Assembly: GCF_018812025.1 (NCBI RefSeq)
Contig: NC_063045.1
Location: 50,325,629-50,389,628, forward strand
Direction of reading: 5' to 3'
Origin: Megalobrama amblycephala
Taxonomy: Eukaryota; Chordata; Actinopteri; Cypriniformes; Xenocyprididae
Length of the DNA: 64,000 nucleotides
The notes below the pieces were generated by a model. The model saw only the letters and a program-made list of their open reading frames with translations, had not been told where the DNA came from and ran no database searches. Position numbers and translations under genes: made by a program. Positions 16,080-26,913 of the stretch are shown here, piece after piece (the first letter of the stretch is position 1; each line of letters begins with the position of its first letter).

Positions 16080-17317
16080 AAATCTTTTCTAATTGTGATC
16101 TTCATATAAAGAAAAAAAGTTAGTTTTGATAAAAATGAATTCCTGGGGGAAAAAAAGTACATAAAGTTAAAGAACCTCTTAAAAATTGTCCATATTCATG
16201 CTAATATTTGATTTCTATGCAGCACAGTCACATCCTTTGAATCATATACTGTATATCTCACTGCATTTCTTTTTTGCCCATTCAGAAAGACCAAGCTGCA
16301 ACTGCTATAATGATCAAGCAGCTGTCAGACCATTTCCTCTGCGAACCTGATTAACCGCTTGTTGTCATTTAGCGACATTTAGTGCTGTAATCAGAGAGAT
16401 AACACATTTAGCCTGTCTATTCTGGGATTTCCCATCATCCCTCTTTGTCTGATTTGGCAGCATGGAGCCCAGGACATGGTTAATTGCTGTTTTTGCGCTT
16501 TGCACGTTTAATTTTCCTTTCACGCTCAACATCCTGTAACTCGCATTTAAGCCTGCTGTGGCGTTCCCAGTGTGGCAAATTTAAGTTTGGCTCATGTCTG
16601 AGCCCGATAACCATCTCTGCGTATGAATGTGTGTGCCAGCGTTTGTGTTTATGTGTTTGTCGGCTTCGTTATTGATTGGCTGTAATCTGGCAGTGGCCAC
16701 TCACTGGAGTGATGTTCCCCTAGGCTTTAATTATATCCCCATGTGATTTGCATCTCAGCGCTGCCCCTCGCTAATCTCATCTCATCTACCTCCCCTCCGC
16801 CGCCCCATCACCCCTCTGATTTATTGAGTTTGTGTCACTCTCTGTGCACTTTTTTTCTCCCTACCACACCCTGAAAAAAGTCCAACTAAGCCTCGGTTAG
16901 CCTAGCCTACCATAGCACAGGCCACGGCCAGAAAGCTCCATCTCAGCCATTCCACTCACATATGCTGTCCCCTGATGGCAGGAGATACTCATCCAAGGAT
17001 GAACAGACTTATGGGACTGCTGCTGTCTTTCCGAGCACCACAATGATTTGTTCAGGAGTTAACGCCTGTCTGAACCCGGAGTTCTAACCGTCCTCTGCAC
17101 ATCCAAAGCCGCTGGATTTGGTTTCAGATATTTGACCGACTTTTGGTTTTCTAAAGAATCAATGGATTTGTTTGTTTATTAGCCACCAGCGCTGAAAAGT
17201 CCATTTTATTGTGGCTTGGCTCCACTGGGCTGCGGATATGTACATTGTCTGAGTGTTGGGGTGACCTTGTTGCGAAGCTGTCCATTGATTGGGTGCGTTC
17301 AAAAAAGCTTTTGATAG
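16080..17317. other. Non-coding sequence upstream of the first exon candidate
   Basis: No supported gene. Base composition rises toward balanced GC from about 16.3 kb, and the sequence is complex and repeat-poor, as expected near a promoter or conserved non-coding block. I see no TATA box I would defend. Confidence 0.4.
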
Positions 17318-17374
17318 AGGCTTTTGTGGAAGTTTTCACATTGTCCAGCTTTGCTGGGCGAGCTGCCATCCACC

Positions 17375-17623
17375 ATGAGCTACATGATGGTAAATAATGG
17401 CCTTTTTCGGGAGAAGTTCCACCGAGGAAGCGCGCCCAACCTTCTCGCCCCTCCTCGAGTTGAATCCTTACGACCGCTCCACAAACGGCTCAGCATGGAG
17501 GCCGTGAAGAGCAAGGCTCCTGAACTCGGGCCGATTAAATGGCCGTCTATCGTCACCATTTGTAGATGGAAGCAGAGTCTGACTGAGAGACTTCTAAAGA
17601 GACACAGAAGGAGTTGCAGTCAG
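17375..17623 (+). CDS. dlg2: Candidate alternative dlg2 first coding exon (83 codons)
   Basis: The sequence shows an ATG in a strong context (gccatccaccATGAG) and 83 sense codons ending exactly at CAG|GTTAGC. The frame is closed upstream by TAG at 17315-17317, so this is the first ATG. The exon ends in phase 0, the phase needed to join the dlg2 exon at 39362. The peptide starts MSYMMVNNGLFREKFHRG, is strongly basic (cluster KRHRRSCSQ at the end) and contains a Trp-rich middle (IKWPSIVTICRWKQ). Codon content is GC-richer than its surroundings. Known DLG2 isoforms do use several promoters and unrelated N-termini, but I do not recognise this one. It could also be a chance frame or an exon of an unrelated transcript. 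Confidence 0.42.
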
Positions 17624-20600
17624 GTTAGCAACTATTTATTCTTTAACAAGTAGACCAGCATGCTATCCCGTAACAGAATGTTGCAGACAGTTTTTCCCAG
17701 ACAATTGACCGAATGTCTTTCAAAACCAGACTACTTAAGAGGAATAATTGTTCACAATTCTCCATAGGTCTTTTTAACCGCCTTCTCGCTTTTGTTAGAT
17801 AATGCCATTTTAAGCTCTCTCTCTCTCTCTCTCGATTTCTCTGGTGGATTTAGCCTCCCTCCCAGTTTTTATTGAACCATTGAACTGGTTTCATAATTTC
17901 TGAAGTTGATTACACAGGCCTGGCTCTCGACCAGAAGCGTTCCATGCATTAGCGTTTGAAACATCCCTCACAGACGCTGCCAGCACTCAGAGACATATTC
18001 CAGTGGAAAAGAGACTAATGAAACTAATCAATGTAAGAGCTGTCTTCTGTCTTTAAAAGGACGCCAGGGGTGTTAAAATAATTTAAGGTTGAATGTGCAG
18101 CCTGGAGCCAATGCAGTATAGACACTGTGAGAGGTTTATGTATATTAGGCTGGATTTGCACGCTTCACCCTTACCACTCTTGCAAATTGGTGTGCTATTA
18201 TTTTTCGAAGACAATAAAATTGGCAAAAAGAAAATCCCACAGAGGAAAGGACCTAGCTATATCTAGGGACCAGAATAAAACAGAGACTTGGGCCATTAAG
18301 TAATATCCTAGCAACCGCATAGCAACACGCTAAGGACTGCATTGTGACAGTTGTGGTGGTGAGTATACTGCATAAGCACATACCTGCATTTTCTTTGGAC
18401 AACAAAGATTAGTAGATATAGATAAAGTGTAGTTAAGGTACAAGTTGACAATTTGGGAAGGATATGAGGACATTAAGGCCCTGGGGAAAAGGAACAAGCC
18501 ATTGAGGGTTGACACAGTCTCTAAGGAGCTGAAACTGTCTTTTAGTGATTATTATGGTGTTGGAGGTGCTTAATGTAACGGCCATGGGACTAGGTTCAGG
18601 GAATCTCTTCTTGGATCCAACAAAAAGGTCTAAAGCTCTTTCTCCAAAGTAAGTGTTGGCACTTCTTCTCTATCTGCAGAGCTAACCTCTCTGCCCCTTG
18701 CATTAAATTATAGTCACTCCTGTTTAACTTCCTTCTTTTTAAGATCGCCCTCTGCTCCTAGGTTCCCTGCACTCCTCCATAATCCAATTAGCAAATCCCA
18801 GAAGGAAGTCCTCATAACTTCCAGGACTTCTTGTTCCAAAATTCAGTGAATTTGTGCAGTTGGTGAATCTGAGGCCAGGTCAGCGGTTTGAGCGCAGTTG
18901 GTTATTTTGGCAGACTTTAGCTCTCCTTCAAGCTTGTACACCACAAGCTCTATATAATTATTTCTTTTCCACTGAAATGTTTTGTCCATAAATGTACTAT
19001 TTAACTGAATACTTTTGCATGCTATGTATATAGCATATACAACTTTGAACACCTCCTAGCTCTTAGTTATTAGCATGTGTTAACACTGACCAAAGTTTGT
19101 CACATCGGTTGATGACTGTCAGACTCTGTCAAACTTTACGATAACTGCTGAGCCAAACCAGTCAAGTAAACTCATGCACTCTCTGTAGCTCTATCATTGC
19201 CTTTAATGGGCACGAACTGAGCATGTGCTCCACTAGCAAATGGCTGTACCATCATTCCTCACTCTCAGTTCTCAGACAGAGAGGCTGTACAACAGTTTTA
19301 TTTTTGCAGATCCTGCCACATTACTTTGCCAGTGAGTAAAATCGTTCACTTTTCACCTCAAGTAGACACTCAGCTACAATACTTTTTCTATCCTTCATAT
19401 GGCAGCGGAAAATGGATTTTTTTTTACAAAATGTGTGTGAAATCACTGTCTGTATTACTTTTAAAGTGCCAGAATCAATCTAAGGACCAAGACTGATTTT
19501 GTTGCCACATGTCCAATCTCAAAGTCTAACCACAAGCCCCACCTTGTGGTGGTAAATGTGAACTACAACACACAGGGGACAACCAGAACCCATGAACATT
19601 GTTTTGCCTTGGGCCCTATCATATTTCATTTAGTTTAGTTTTGCGTTTTTGCCGTGACTTGATGCTTTTTTTATTTGTTTGTTTTTTTCATATTAACACC
19701 ATACCATCCTGCTGTGGTAGTAAAATAAATGAATGCACTCTTTTATGATAGAGAAATGTTCTCAGGTATTACGTAAAGCCCTTTCAGTGGTCATTTACGT
19801 TAATACCTCTAACTTTTTTTAATACCTCAACAAGCCTATTAAGGACAAACTGAGGTCCACCATGTGCCTGTCAGACTGTGTTGACTTTCTCGGCATATGG
19901 TCATTCTCTCTCTGAGGTAAAGGAGAGATGGGCTCTGGACCATAATGGCTTTCACTGAAGCAATAAATGACCTGTCACACACTGACAGGACCAATCAACT
20001 GCTTAAACTCTGCTGTGCAGCGTGGGTTTGGCTTTTGTGTGGGGATCCTGCAGGTTTTGCAGCGTGGGAGTTCTTGCCTCGTCATATGTGTGTGTGTGTG
20101 TGTGTTTTTACAGTTTTGGAACAGTAGAAAGAAATGGAGGGTTGATTACTGAGAGCAATGGAAAAAAACAGTGCAAGAGCAGAAAGGAGAGAACAGCGTC
20201 TCTCAGTTCCTGTGAGAATTAAGACACATGGCTAGCCTGAGTACTTCTCTTCCACTAAGAGCAAGAGAGAGAGGGTTTTTAATTAGAACCCTGATCCCAA
20301 ACACTCCCAGCGCCTGTAGTGTGTATTATCGAGCAAAATATTTCATCATTCATTGTGCCTTCTAGAACAGCTCCAGCTCCCTGAATGTATGCATAAACAG
20401 TGTCCAAAATGAACATTTGCCAAGTGCCAAAATGCAAGTCAAATTGGCTTTGGTGAGTCAATGCTAAAATAGGAATACTTGCCATTTGGCTGTTAACCTT
20501 TTTACAGTAGGAACTGCGACATAGTGTTTTGAATTTTTTGAGTTGTCTGAACAATAGTCTAAACCTTGCTGATGTAAGTGACATGCAGCATTCGAACCCA

Positions 20601-22831
20601 AGACATTCAAATGTCAACTAAATAAAATGTCTGTTGTGATTTGTGTATCATCTAATGACCATTATCTAGGACCCAAAAATCCTCCTGTAGAACTCCATGT
20701 GACGACACATATATGGAAGATTTTTTCAGGTATGTCAGAAATATACAAGGGAGAAAAACAGCAAAATATGTGTGCTATCGTAACCAAAATTAATAAATAA
20801 TTTTAAAATAAAAAAGTTTTATAATTATAATAATTTTAAATACAATTATTTATTTTTCATTTCTAAATTCATACTAATACATGTATTATTATTCATTAAA
20901 TAAAATAAATTATAAAATGTAATTTAAATTTTTGTCAACATATAATTATGTAATAGTAAATAGTATATCAAGTGTATTTTATATACAATAGAAATCTATT
21001 TTATTACCATTTTATCAACTCTATCAGCATTTTTTTTTTTTTTTGGACCATTCTGATACTTTTATGTGCATTTATGTGAGTGAACAGTGTAGACTGTGGG
21101 GAAATGTGTATGATCATGTGCTGGTTGTGTTGGTTGCGTATGACATATCCAGCGATTTTTGAGTTAATAGTACATCCACATAGGTGCCATGTTCTCTCAC
21201 CCTTGTGGGTGTAGCTGCTTGAGTGGGCAATGTGACGTGTGTGAATGTCAGGGCTGACCACCTGTCATTTGATGGTCTGTCTGGTGAAAGGTGGGAAAAT
21301 TAATTTGACAGCATCTTATGACATTTTCAACAGTATTATACAAGGGTTTATCTCGATGACGTGGTATCACAGCTTGCTGGCGCCCATGACAAGCATTTGT
21401 TACTGACACATGGCATTCAACACACATTCTGAGGCCGTCGTGATTTCAAGCATTGACAATGATAAGTGGTGTTTGTCATCATGTTAAAAGTGTGATAGAA
21501 AACGCACAACACTTTCATTTGGGAATTTGAAATGGCTGACATGTTCTCACATAAAGATATCGCATGTTTCAGACTTAAAATATAGCACATGAGTCATATG
21601 GACTGCTTAATTAAAACATTTCTGTCATTTTAAAACCTTTTGACAACTTTCTCCGTATGGAAAAAGTGACCAGGATAATGTTCAAAAATCTTTAGTGTTC
21701 TCAGAAAGAAAGTAATATGAAATGGAATCCTAGCTCAGCTAAAACTCATTTACGCATTTCAAATCTGTATGACTCTCTTTCTGAGCATTAGAAAGATTTT
21801 TGAAGCACATCCTGGCCACTCTTTTCCATGCAAAGAAAGACAGACATTTTTGATGGTATTGCTTTACCATAAAAAAATAAACAAACACGTAACATATCGC
21901 ATCAGGGTGAGTTTGGGTGGCATTTCCTTTCTTGTTTCTGTCAAAGCACCTCGTTACATTCACATTCCATTCAAACTCATTAGTAGAGCTTGATTCTGTT
22001 TGTATGCCCTGCAGGTGGGATATAAAATGTCACAAGAATTTAATTGGAATGTGGGCGGAGAGAAACCTGCTTAATTGTAGGTTCAGATAAATTGAATGTT
22101 CTATAGAGATTGTTAATTATGTGAAATACTGTTTGATTAATTGTCATTTAGACACTTAAAAAGCCTACACAACCACGCTCTGAACAAATAACTAAAGCCT
22201 TCATCATCAACCTTCAATGTGTTTTATTCATTTTCATCTAAGCTGACTCCCAGCTGGGAGACACTATGTAAGGGAGGATTACTAAATCAGAATGAATAAC
22301 CACACATATGAAAAACTAAATCCTAAACAAATATTAAACACTGGTAATGCTTCTGTGAAGATAAACTGGCTTTTATTTTTACTGAGCTGTACTGTGTGCT
22401 AGTGGCCAGTAGGTGGGGATAATGTACACTGGTTGAACGGACAGTCAGTGCAGCACTCTGGGATTGATTCTGATGTAGCTGGATGGTTTAACTTAAGCAG
22501 TTAAGCATCAGTTGCTGAGCATAAAGCCCCTTGTTTTGATTAAATGTGACTAGGTTGGTTATAAATAGAAATCTTATTGAATTAATGAGGCTCAGTGATC
22601 CACAGGCTACAGGCTGTAGCTCTGCTGTTCCTTGCAGTTTTGTGTCTGCTGCTGAATTATGGATTACAAAATTTCCTTTACTTTTGTTTATTACACACTT
22701 AAAATGCAAATAACAGCCAATCTGCTACATTAATTATTATCCCCTCTTTTGAAATGCCTACTACACAGGTTGCATGTACATTTATTAATTTAGTATTTGT
22801 AAGTAATTTAAAATGCCATTTTTCCTTTTAA

Positions 22832-22835
<4 letters not shown>
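17624..22835. other. Non-coding sequence between exon candidates
   Basis: No supported gene. It contains a CT microsatellite at about 17817-17833, a short (GT)n at 20089-20105, and mostly unique AT-rich DNA. Small frames such as 20279-20617 (minus) have no recognisable domain or splice support. Confidence 0.55.

Positions 22836-22918
<83 letters not shown>
22836..22918. repeat. (AT)n(AC)n microsatellite
   Basis: About 36 AT units are followed by about six AC units. Confidence 0.95.
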
Positions 22919-22919
<1 letters not shown>

Positions 22920-22991
22920 ATAACACTTATTTTCTTTAGAAATTTAAATTTGCACCCATCAGTTAAATTCTTTTTAATTCAGTTTAGTTAA

Positions 22992-23256
22992 TTAGTCCAT
23001 ACTTTGCTGCATGCTCTGCTGGGTAACATTCCATTGTAAAGTCTGCACCAGTCCAGGCACAGAAAAAGTCTGCATTGCGGGCACAAAGGTGGTGCTCGTG
23101 AGGGCTCTTCTGAGACTAAAGTGACAAATAGGACACTCTATGGTCTTGTCGACTTCTCTGATGTATAAGCAAAGGCCACAGGACCACAGGTCCACATCAG
23201 GTATGCCATTTGGGACAGGGCCATTAATGTGCCAGTTTGCTGCATCGCTTGACAAC
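22992..23256 (-). CDS. Unassigned small exon-like ORF with a Cys-x2-Cys...Cys-x2-Cys motif
   Basis: On the minus strand an open frame of about 87 codons ends at TAA (22992-22994). It has no ATG near its start. Instead it is preceded by a pyrimidine-rich tract and AG (ctcttcacttttcaag), as a terminal exon would be. The peptide contains DLWSCGLCLYIREVDKTIEC followed by PICHF: a W-x-C-x2-C-x11-C-x2-C pattern resembling a small zinc ribbon or RanBP2-like finger, then a Ser/Thr/Gln-rich tail. Amino-acid usage looks protein-like. I find no companion exon and no clear polyadenylation signal downstream. It could be the last exon of a minus-strand gene, a gene fragment, or a relic. I do not recognise the family. 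Confidence 0.35.
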
Positions 23257-23599
23257 CTTGAAAAGTGAAGAGTTAGGTTGATTAACTGTATTATTATCTG
23301 GTTGTCATTAAAAATAAATGTTATTATTTATCGAACATTGGTTTGTTTTATCATATTACCATTACTTTATTAAAAACAGTAAACCGATGTTACAGTGATT
23401 TTTCAGATACTAAGGAAGATGTAGAACACATTTTAGTTCAATTTGTAGTGTTTATACATTTCTGTCTTCCTTCAGGCTATGTGGCTTATATCTCTGGAGT
23501 AGCTGCAAGCTTTTCGTGTACTTTGAGCTTGCTGCAAGAGATCATTTGAATGATTTTATCATGTTGAAAAAGTGCAGCTGTCAGTAAGACATCCGTCTG

Positions 23600-24030
23600 T
23601 CTGATTGGGGGGTTTGGGGTCCCCAGCTGTTCAGGGTTTGATTGCTTCTGCCTTGAGCAGAGATGCTGTCAAGACACACCGCCAGCCAAATCATCAATTG
23701 ACAAAGAGCACACACACACAAACACACTCATCTACCTCTCTTTCTTCTCTTATTCCCTCTTGTGTTCTCTTTCTCGCCGTCTTCCTAACTAAAACATGCC
23801 TAGTGTCTACAAGTAGCCAGCTTTCTCTCTCCCTCTCTCTCTCTGACGCGCACACACACACACAAACAGAGCCCTCTCACTGTCGAGAGCACACTGCTCA
23901 GATACCGCCCAGAGGAGTGCCGCTCACCACAGCTGCGTCCTCTGCTGCTGCCGCCCGGACCGGAACACAAACGGAGAGACAGGGAGGTGAAAGCCATAGG
24001 GCGAGAGGAGGAGAGGAGCGCACATTCAGG
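23600..24030 (+). promoter_or_regulatory. dlg2: Putative promoter / 5' UTR of the 24031 first exon
   Basis: The sequence changes from AT-rich to a CT/CA-rich stretch (23700-23880) and then to a CpG- and GC-rich stretch (23880-24340) leading into the ATG at 24031. No TATA box is evident. The composition fits a CpG-type neuronal gene promoter. No transcription start can be assigned from sequence alone. Confidence 0.4.
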
Positions 24031-24339
24031 ATGACAGCTTACCTGAGCAAGCAGCAGAGCTGCTGTGTGGAGATGCACGGCCGCGTGGGAGATCGCGGAG
24101 GGGGCGAGGCGCCCTGCTCTTGCAGCTGGCAGCATGAACCACAGCATGGATACAACTACCAGTCCTCGTCCTCCCCGTCCATGTCCACTCTGCCCCGTCA
24201 GAGGGCCAAACTCACGGCTTCGCGCTCCGAGAGCTCCTGGAGGAGTCCCAGCCGCGGCGCGCTCCAAGCTAAAGGGGGGAGCTGCGATCTGTGGACCGAG
24301 TGCGGCTGCCATCCGCACAGCTGGCACGAGCCGTACCAG
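24031..24339 (+). CDS. dlg2: dlg2 alternative first coding exon (103 codons)
   Basis: This is the first in-frame ATG in a long open stretch (context ttcaggATGA, A at -3). It is followed by 103 codons ending at CCGTACCAG|GTAACC. The exon ends in phase 0 and so joins the phase-0 exon at 39362 after a 15 kb intron. The peptide begins MTAYLSKQQSCCVEMHGR and has a Ser/Pro-rich middle and a Cys/His-rich end (CDLWTECGCHPHSWHEPYQ). From memory, mammalian DLG2 has an isoform whose N-terminus starts similarly (MNAYLTKQHSC) and ends in a Cys/His-rich segment; this needs a database check. The paired N-terminal cysteines (11-12) might be lipidated, as in other PSD-93 isoforms, but that is inference. The GC-rich, CpG-containing context differs sharply from the flanking intron. 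Confidence 0.72.
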
Positions 24340-24529
24340 GTAACCGGTGTCATCTGGGCTAGGTACCAGGCCAGGGACGTGGGTAGTCTGATATATGGAC
24401 TAGAAGTAATAAAGCGAATAAAGTCGGGTTGATTTAAGTTGTTAAGGGCTTGAAAAACCCCTTCTAAAATTTTGTTTTTTTGGACTGAAAAAGTTACGGA
24501 AACTAATCAAATCTATGTATATTAAAATG

Positions 24530-24990
24530 TTTAGGATCAGCAAGATTTTTTTTGTTTTTTTTTTGTTGAGAAATTAATACTTTTATTCAACAAGGATGCA
24601 TTAATTTCATCAAAGATGAAATTTATAATGCTAAAGACATTTATAATGCTACTAAAGAATTCTATTTCAAATAAATGCTTCTTTTGAGCTTTCCATTAAT
24701 CAAATCATTCTGGAAAAACTGTTTCATGGTTTCCATAAATATTAAGCAGCACAACTGTTTTCAAAATTGATAATAAGAAATGTTTCTTGAGCACCAAATC
24801 ATCATATTAGAATGATTTCTGAAGGATCACGGAGTAATGATGCTGAAAATTCAGCTTTGCCATCACAGGAATAAATTACATTTTATAATATAGTAAATAT
24901 ATTTGTTATTTTGATAAAATAAATGCAGCCTTGGTCAGCATAGACGACAAAAATTGTCAAAAATGCTAAAAAATCTTACCAACATATTTA
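24530..24990 (-). repeat. Interspersed repeat family B, copy 2
   Basis: Reverse-oriented copy in the first dlg2 intron. Landmarks are 'caacaaggatgcatta', 'ttaagcagcacaactgtttt', 'cttgagcaccaaatcatcatattagaatgatttctgaaggatca' and 'ctgaaaattcagctttgccatcacaggaataaattacatttt'. Confidence 0.8.
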
Positions 24991-25474
24991 ATATTGATCC
25001 AGTAATCACAAACAACTGGAAAATTCATGGAAATGCATTTGTTAAAGGGTATGAACCCCTTGAAATTGTATGTTTGGAAACTGTTTAAAATGCCAGCTGG
25101 ACAACTTTTGAATGCAGGCGGTTATTTGAATATTTGGTATCAGGTGGTCTTTATCATAGTGGAATGACTGTTGTATGCATTGCTGTAGCCATAAGGAAGT
25201 GTGTTCTCTTCTATACAGTATGTGCGTATTACCCCTGAAGCCCTTGTTCTGAACTGCTTGTTTTTCTTGTTGCTGTGTGCTGATATCACTTTTATCGCAT
25301 GAACCGTTATATACAACATGGCTCTGAGATCACTAATACTAGAGCAGTGATGATAACGTAATCTGTTTGTGTATGAGAAGAAAAAATCCAGCTAAACATC
25401 CAAATCAGGCCAATGCATCACACCCCATCAGTTCACTAACACAGCTGGACGCTGCACTCTGAAGACCCTCTGTT

Positions 25475-25749
25475 TGTGTGTGTGTGTGTGTGTGTTTTCC
25501 TTGTATTCCCTCATCATGGGGACCAAATGTCCCCACAAGGATAGTAATACCAGTAATTTTTGACCTTGTGAGGATTATTTATTTATTTTTGTCCCCGGCT
25601 TATAAATCATACTAAGTGATGTTTTTTGAAAATGTAAAAATGCTGAAAGTTTTCTGTGATAGGTTGGTTTAGGGTTAGGGGATAGAATATACAGTTTGTA
25701 TAGTATAAAAATCCTTATGTCTATGGAATGTCCTCATAATGATAGGAAT

Positions 25750-25805
<56 letters not shown>

Positions 25806-25810
25806 ACTCT
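25475..25810 (+). repeat. Interspersed repeat family A, copy 2, with (GT)n
   Basis: The same order of blocks as in 2016-2333, more diverged, flanked by (GT)n tracts at about 25477-25494 and 25753-25804. It lies in the first dlg2 intron. Confidence 0.8.
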
Positions 25811-26233
25811 CCTCTTGCAGTAATGATCTGTTTAAACTCCAGGATTATCTAGTTAAGCAAAAGTGGAGCTCTCATTTGGTACTTCCTGCATTAAATCTAA
25901 AGTTATTCAGTGCATGTGACACTTATTTGGCGTTTTGTCTCAAAATCTTAATATACAGTTCATAAATAGCAATGCAGGATTGTTCTGCCTGCTGATTAGA
26001 AGATCCTCATTACATTTGTTTTGACCCATTTCTCAGTACTAGAGCTGAAGCTGATGCTACTGTACCAATATAGATGGATTTTAACACTAAAATGTGGAGA
26101 TTGGTCCCATGATTGATAATGTGATGGCAGACATAGGAAGTGTAGAGAATGACCATGTGGCTCTGCATCCACCATTTGTCTCTACATGAAAACACCTCCA
26201 CACTTCTCATCTCTGGCAGTCCAGTGTGATCAG

Positions 26234-26880
26234 GGTGGCCGCAGGTCCTTAAAAAGACTTAAAGGTTTCCTAGTAAAAGGTCTTATTAAATTGTTTTAAA
26301 TTCAGATTCGATGGGTCTTAAATAATTTTGGTCACATTATCGCAAAAAAAAAAAAAAAAAAAAAAATCTCCAGTCTGATGGACACGATGGCTGTTTACAA
26401 TCACTGGAGAGACCGAAGGTTCTTTTCGAAGGTTTTTTTCTGTCTTTTTTTTTTATTTTTTTTTAATGGGTGCTTTGGTGTGCATAGATTTATGAATGAT
26501 GGACTCCTTATATGATTTGGTTATTTGGTGTCCTTTTGGAGTCTCCAAGTGGCCTTTTTTTAGAAAGACACCTAAATTTACCTTGAAAAAGCTTGCAGAA
26601 CATTTAGTTTTGTGAGAATCACCCTTCAATCTAATGGCTTACTTTGCTGGATATAGCAAATGATAACAAACTGAACATGTTAAACAAGAAATGGTGTATA
26701 CTTAATTTCATAATGTGTGTGATTAAGGGTGTGATTTATCACAATTAAAATTTTTAATCTATTGACAGCTCTAATATATATATAAAATATACTGTAATGT
26801 CTATTTCCATTGCAGATTTGGTCTTAAATATCATATAAAGCGGTATTAAAAAGGTCTTAAGTCTTAAATTTAACTTGTTT
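26234..26880. repeat. Repeat with paired 'aggtcttaaa' ends
   Basis: The left end 'gccgcaggtccttaaaaagacttaaaggt' and the right end 'ggtattaaaaaggtcttaagtcttaaattt' are related. A second, shorter copy of the left motif occurs at 54679-54795. The interior has a poly-A (26343-26366) and T-rich runs, with no coding capacity. Confidence 0.55.
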
Positions 26881-26913
26881 ATATCTGTAGAGTTAGACGC
26901 CCTTTGTGATATA

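Noticed and set aside
20583..20610. ATGCAGCATTCG, resembling the start of a short mammalian DLG2 N-terminus (MQHAF)
   Set aside because: Only three residues agree, no suitable donor follows, and the frame does not continue.
23800..24327. 175-residue frame on the minus strand
   Set aside because: It is the GC-rich antisense shadow of the dlg2 first exon and 5' UTR; no domain or splice context.
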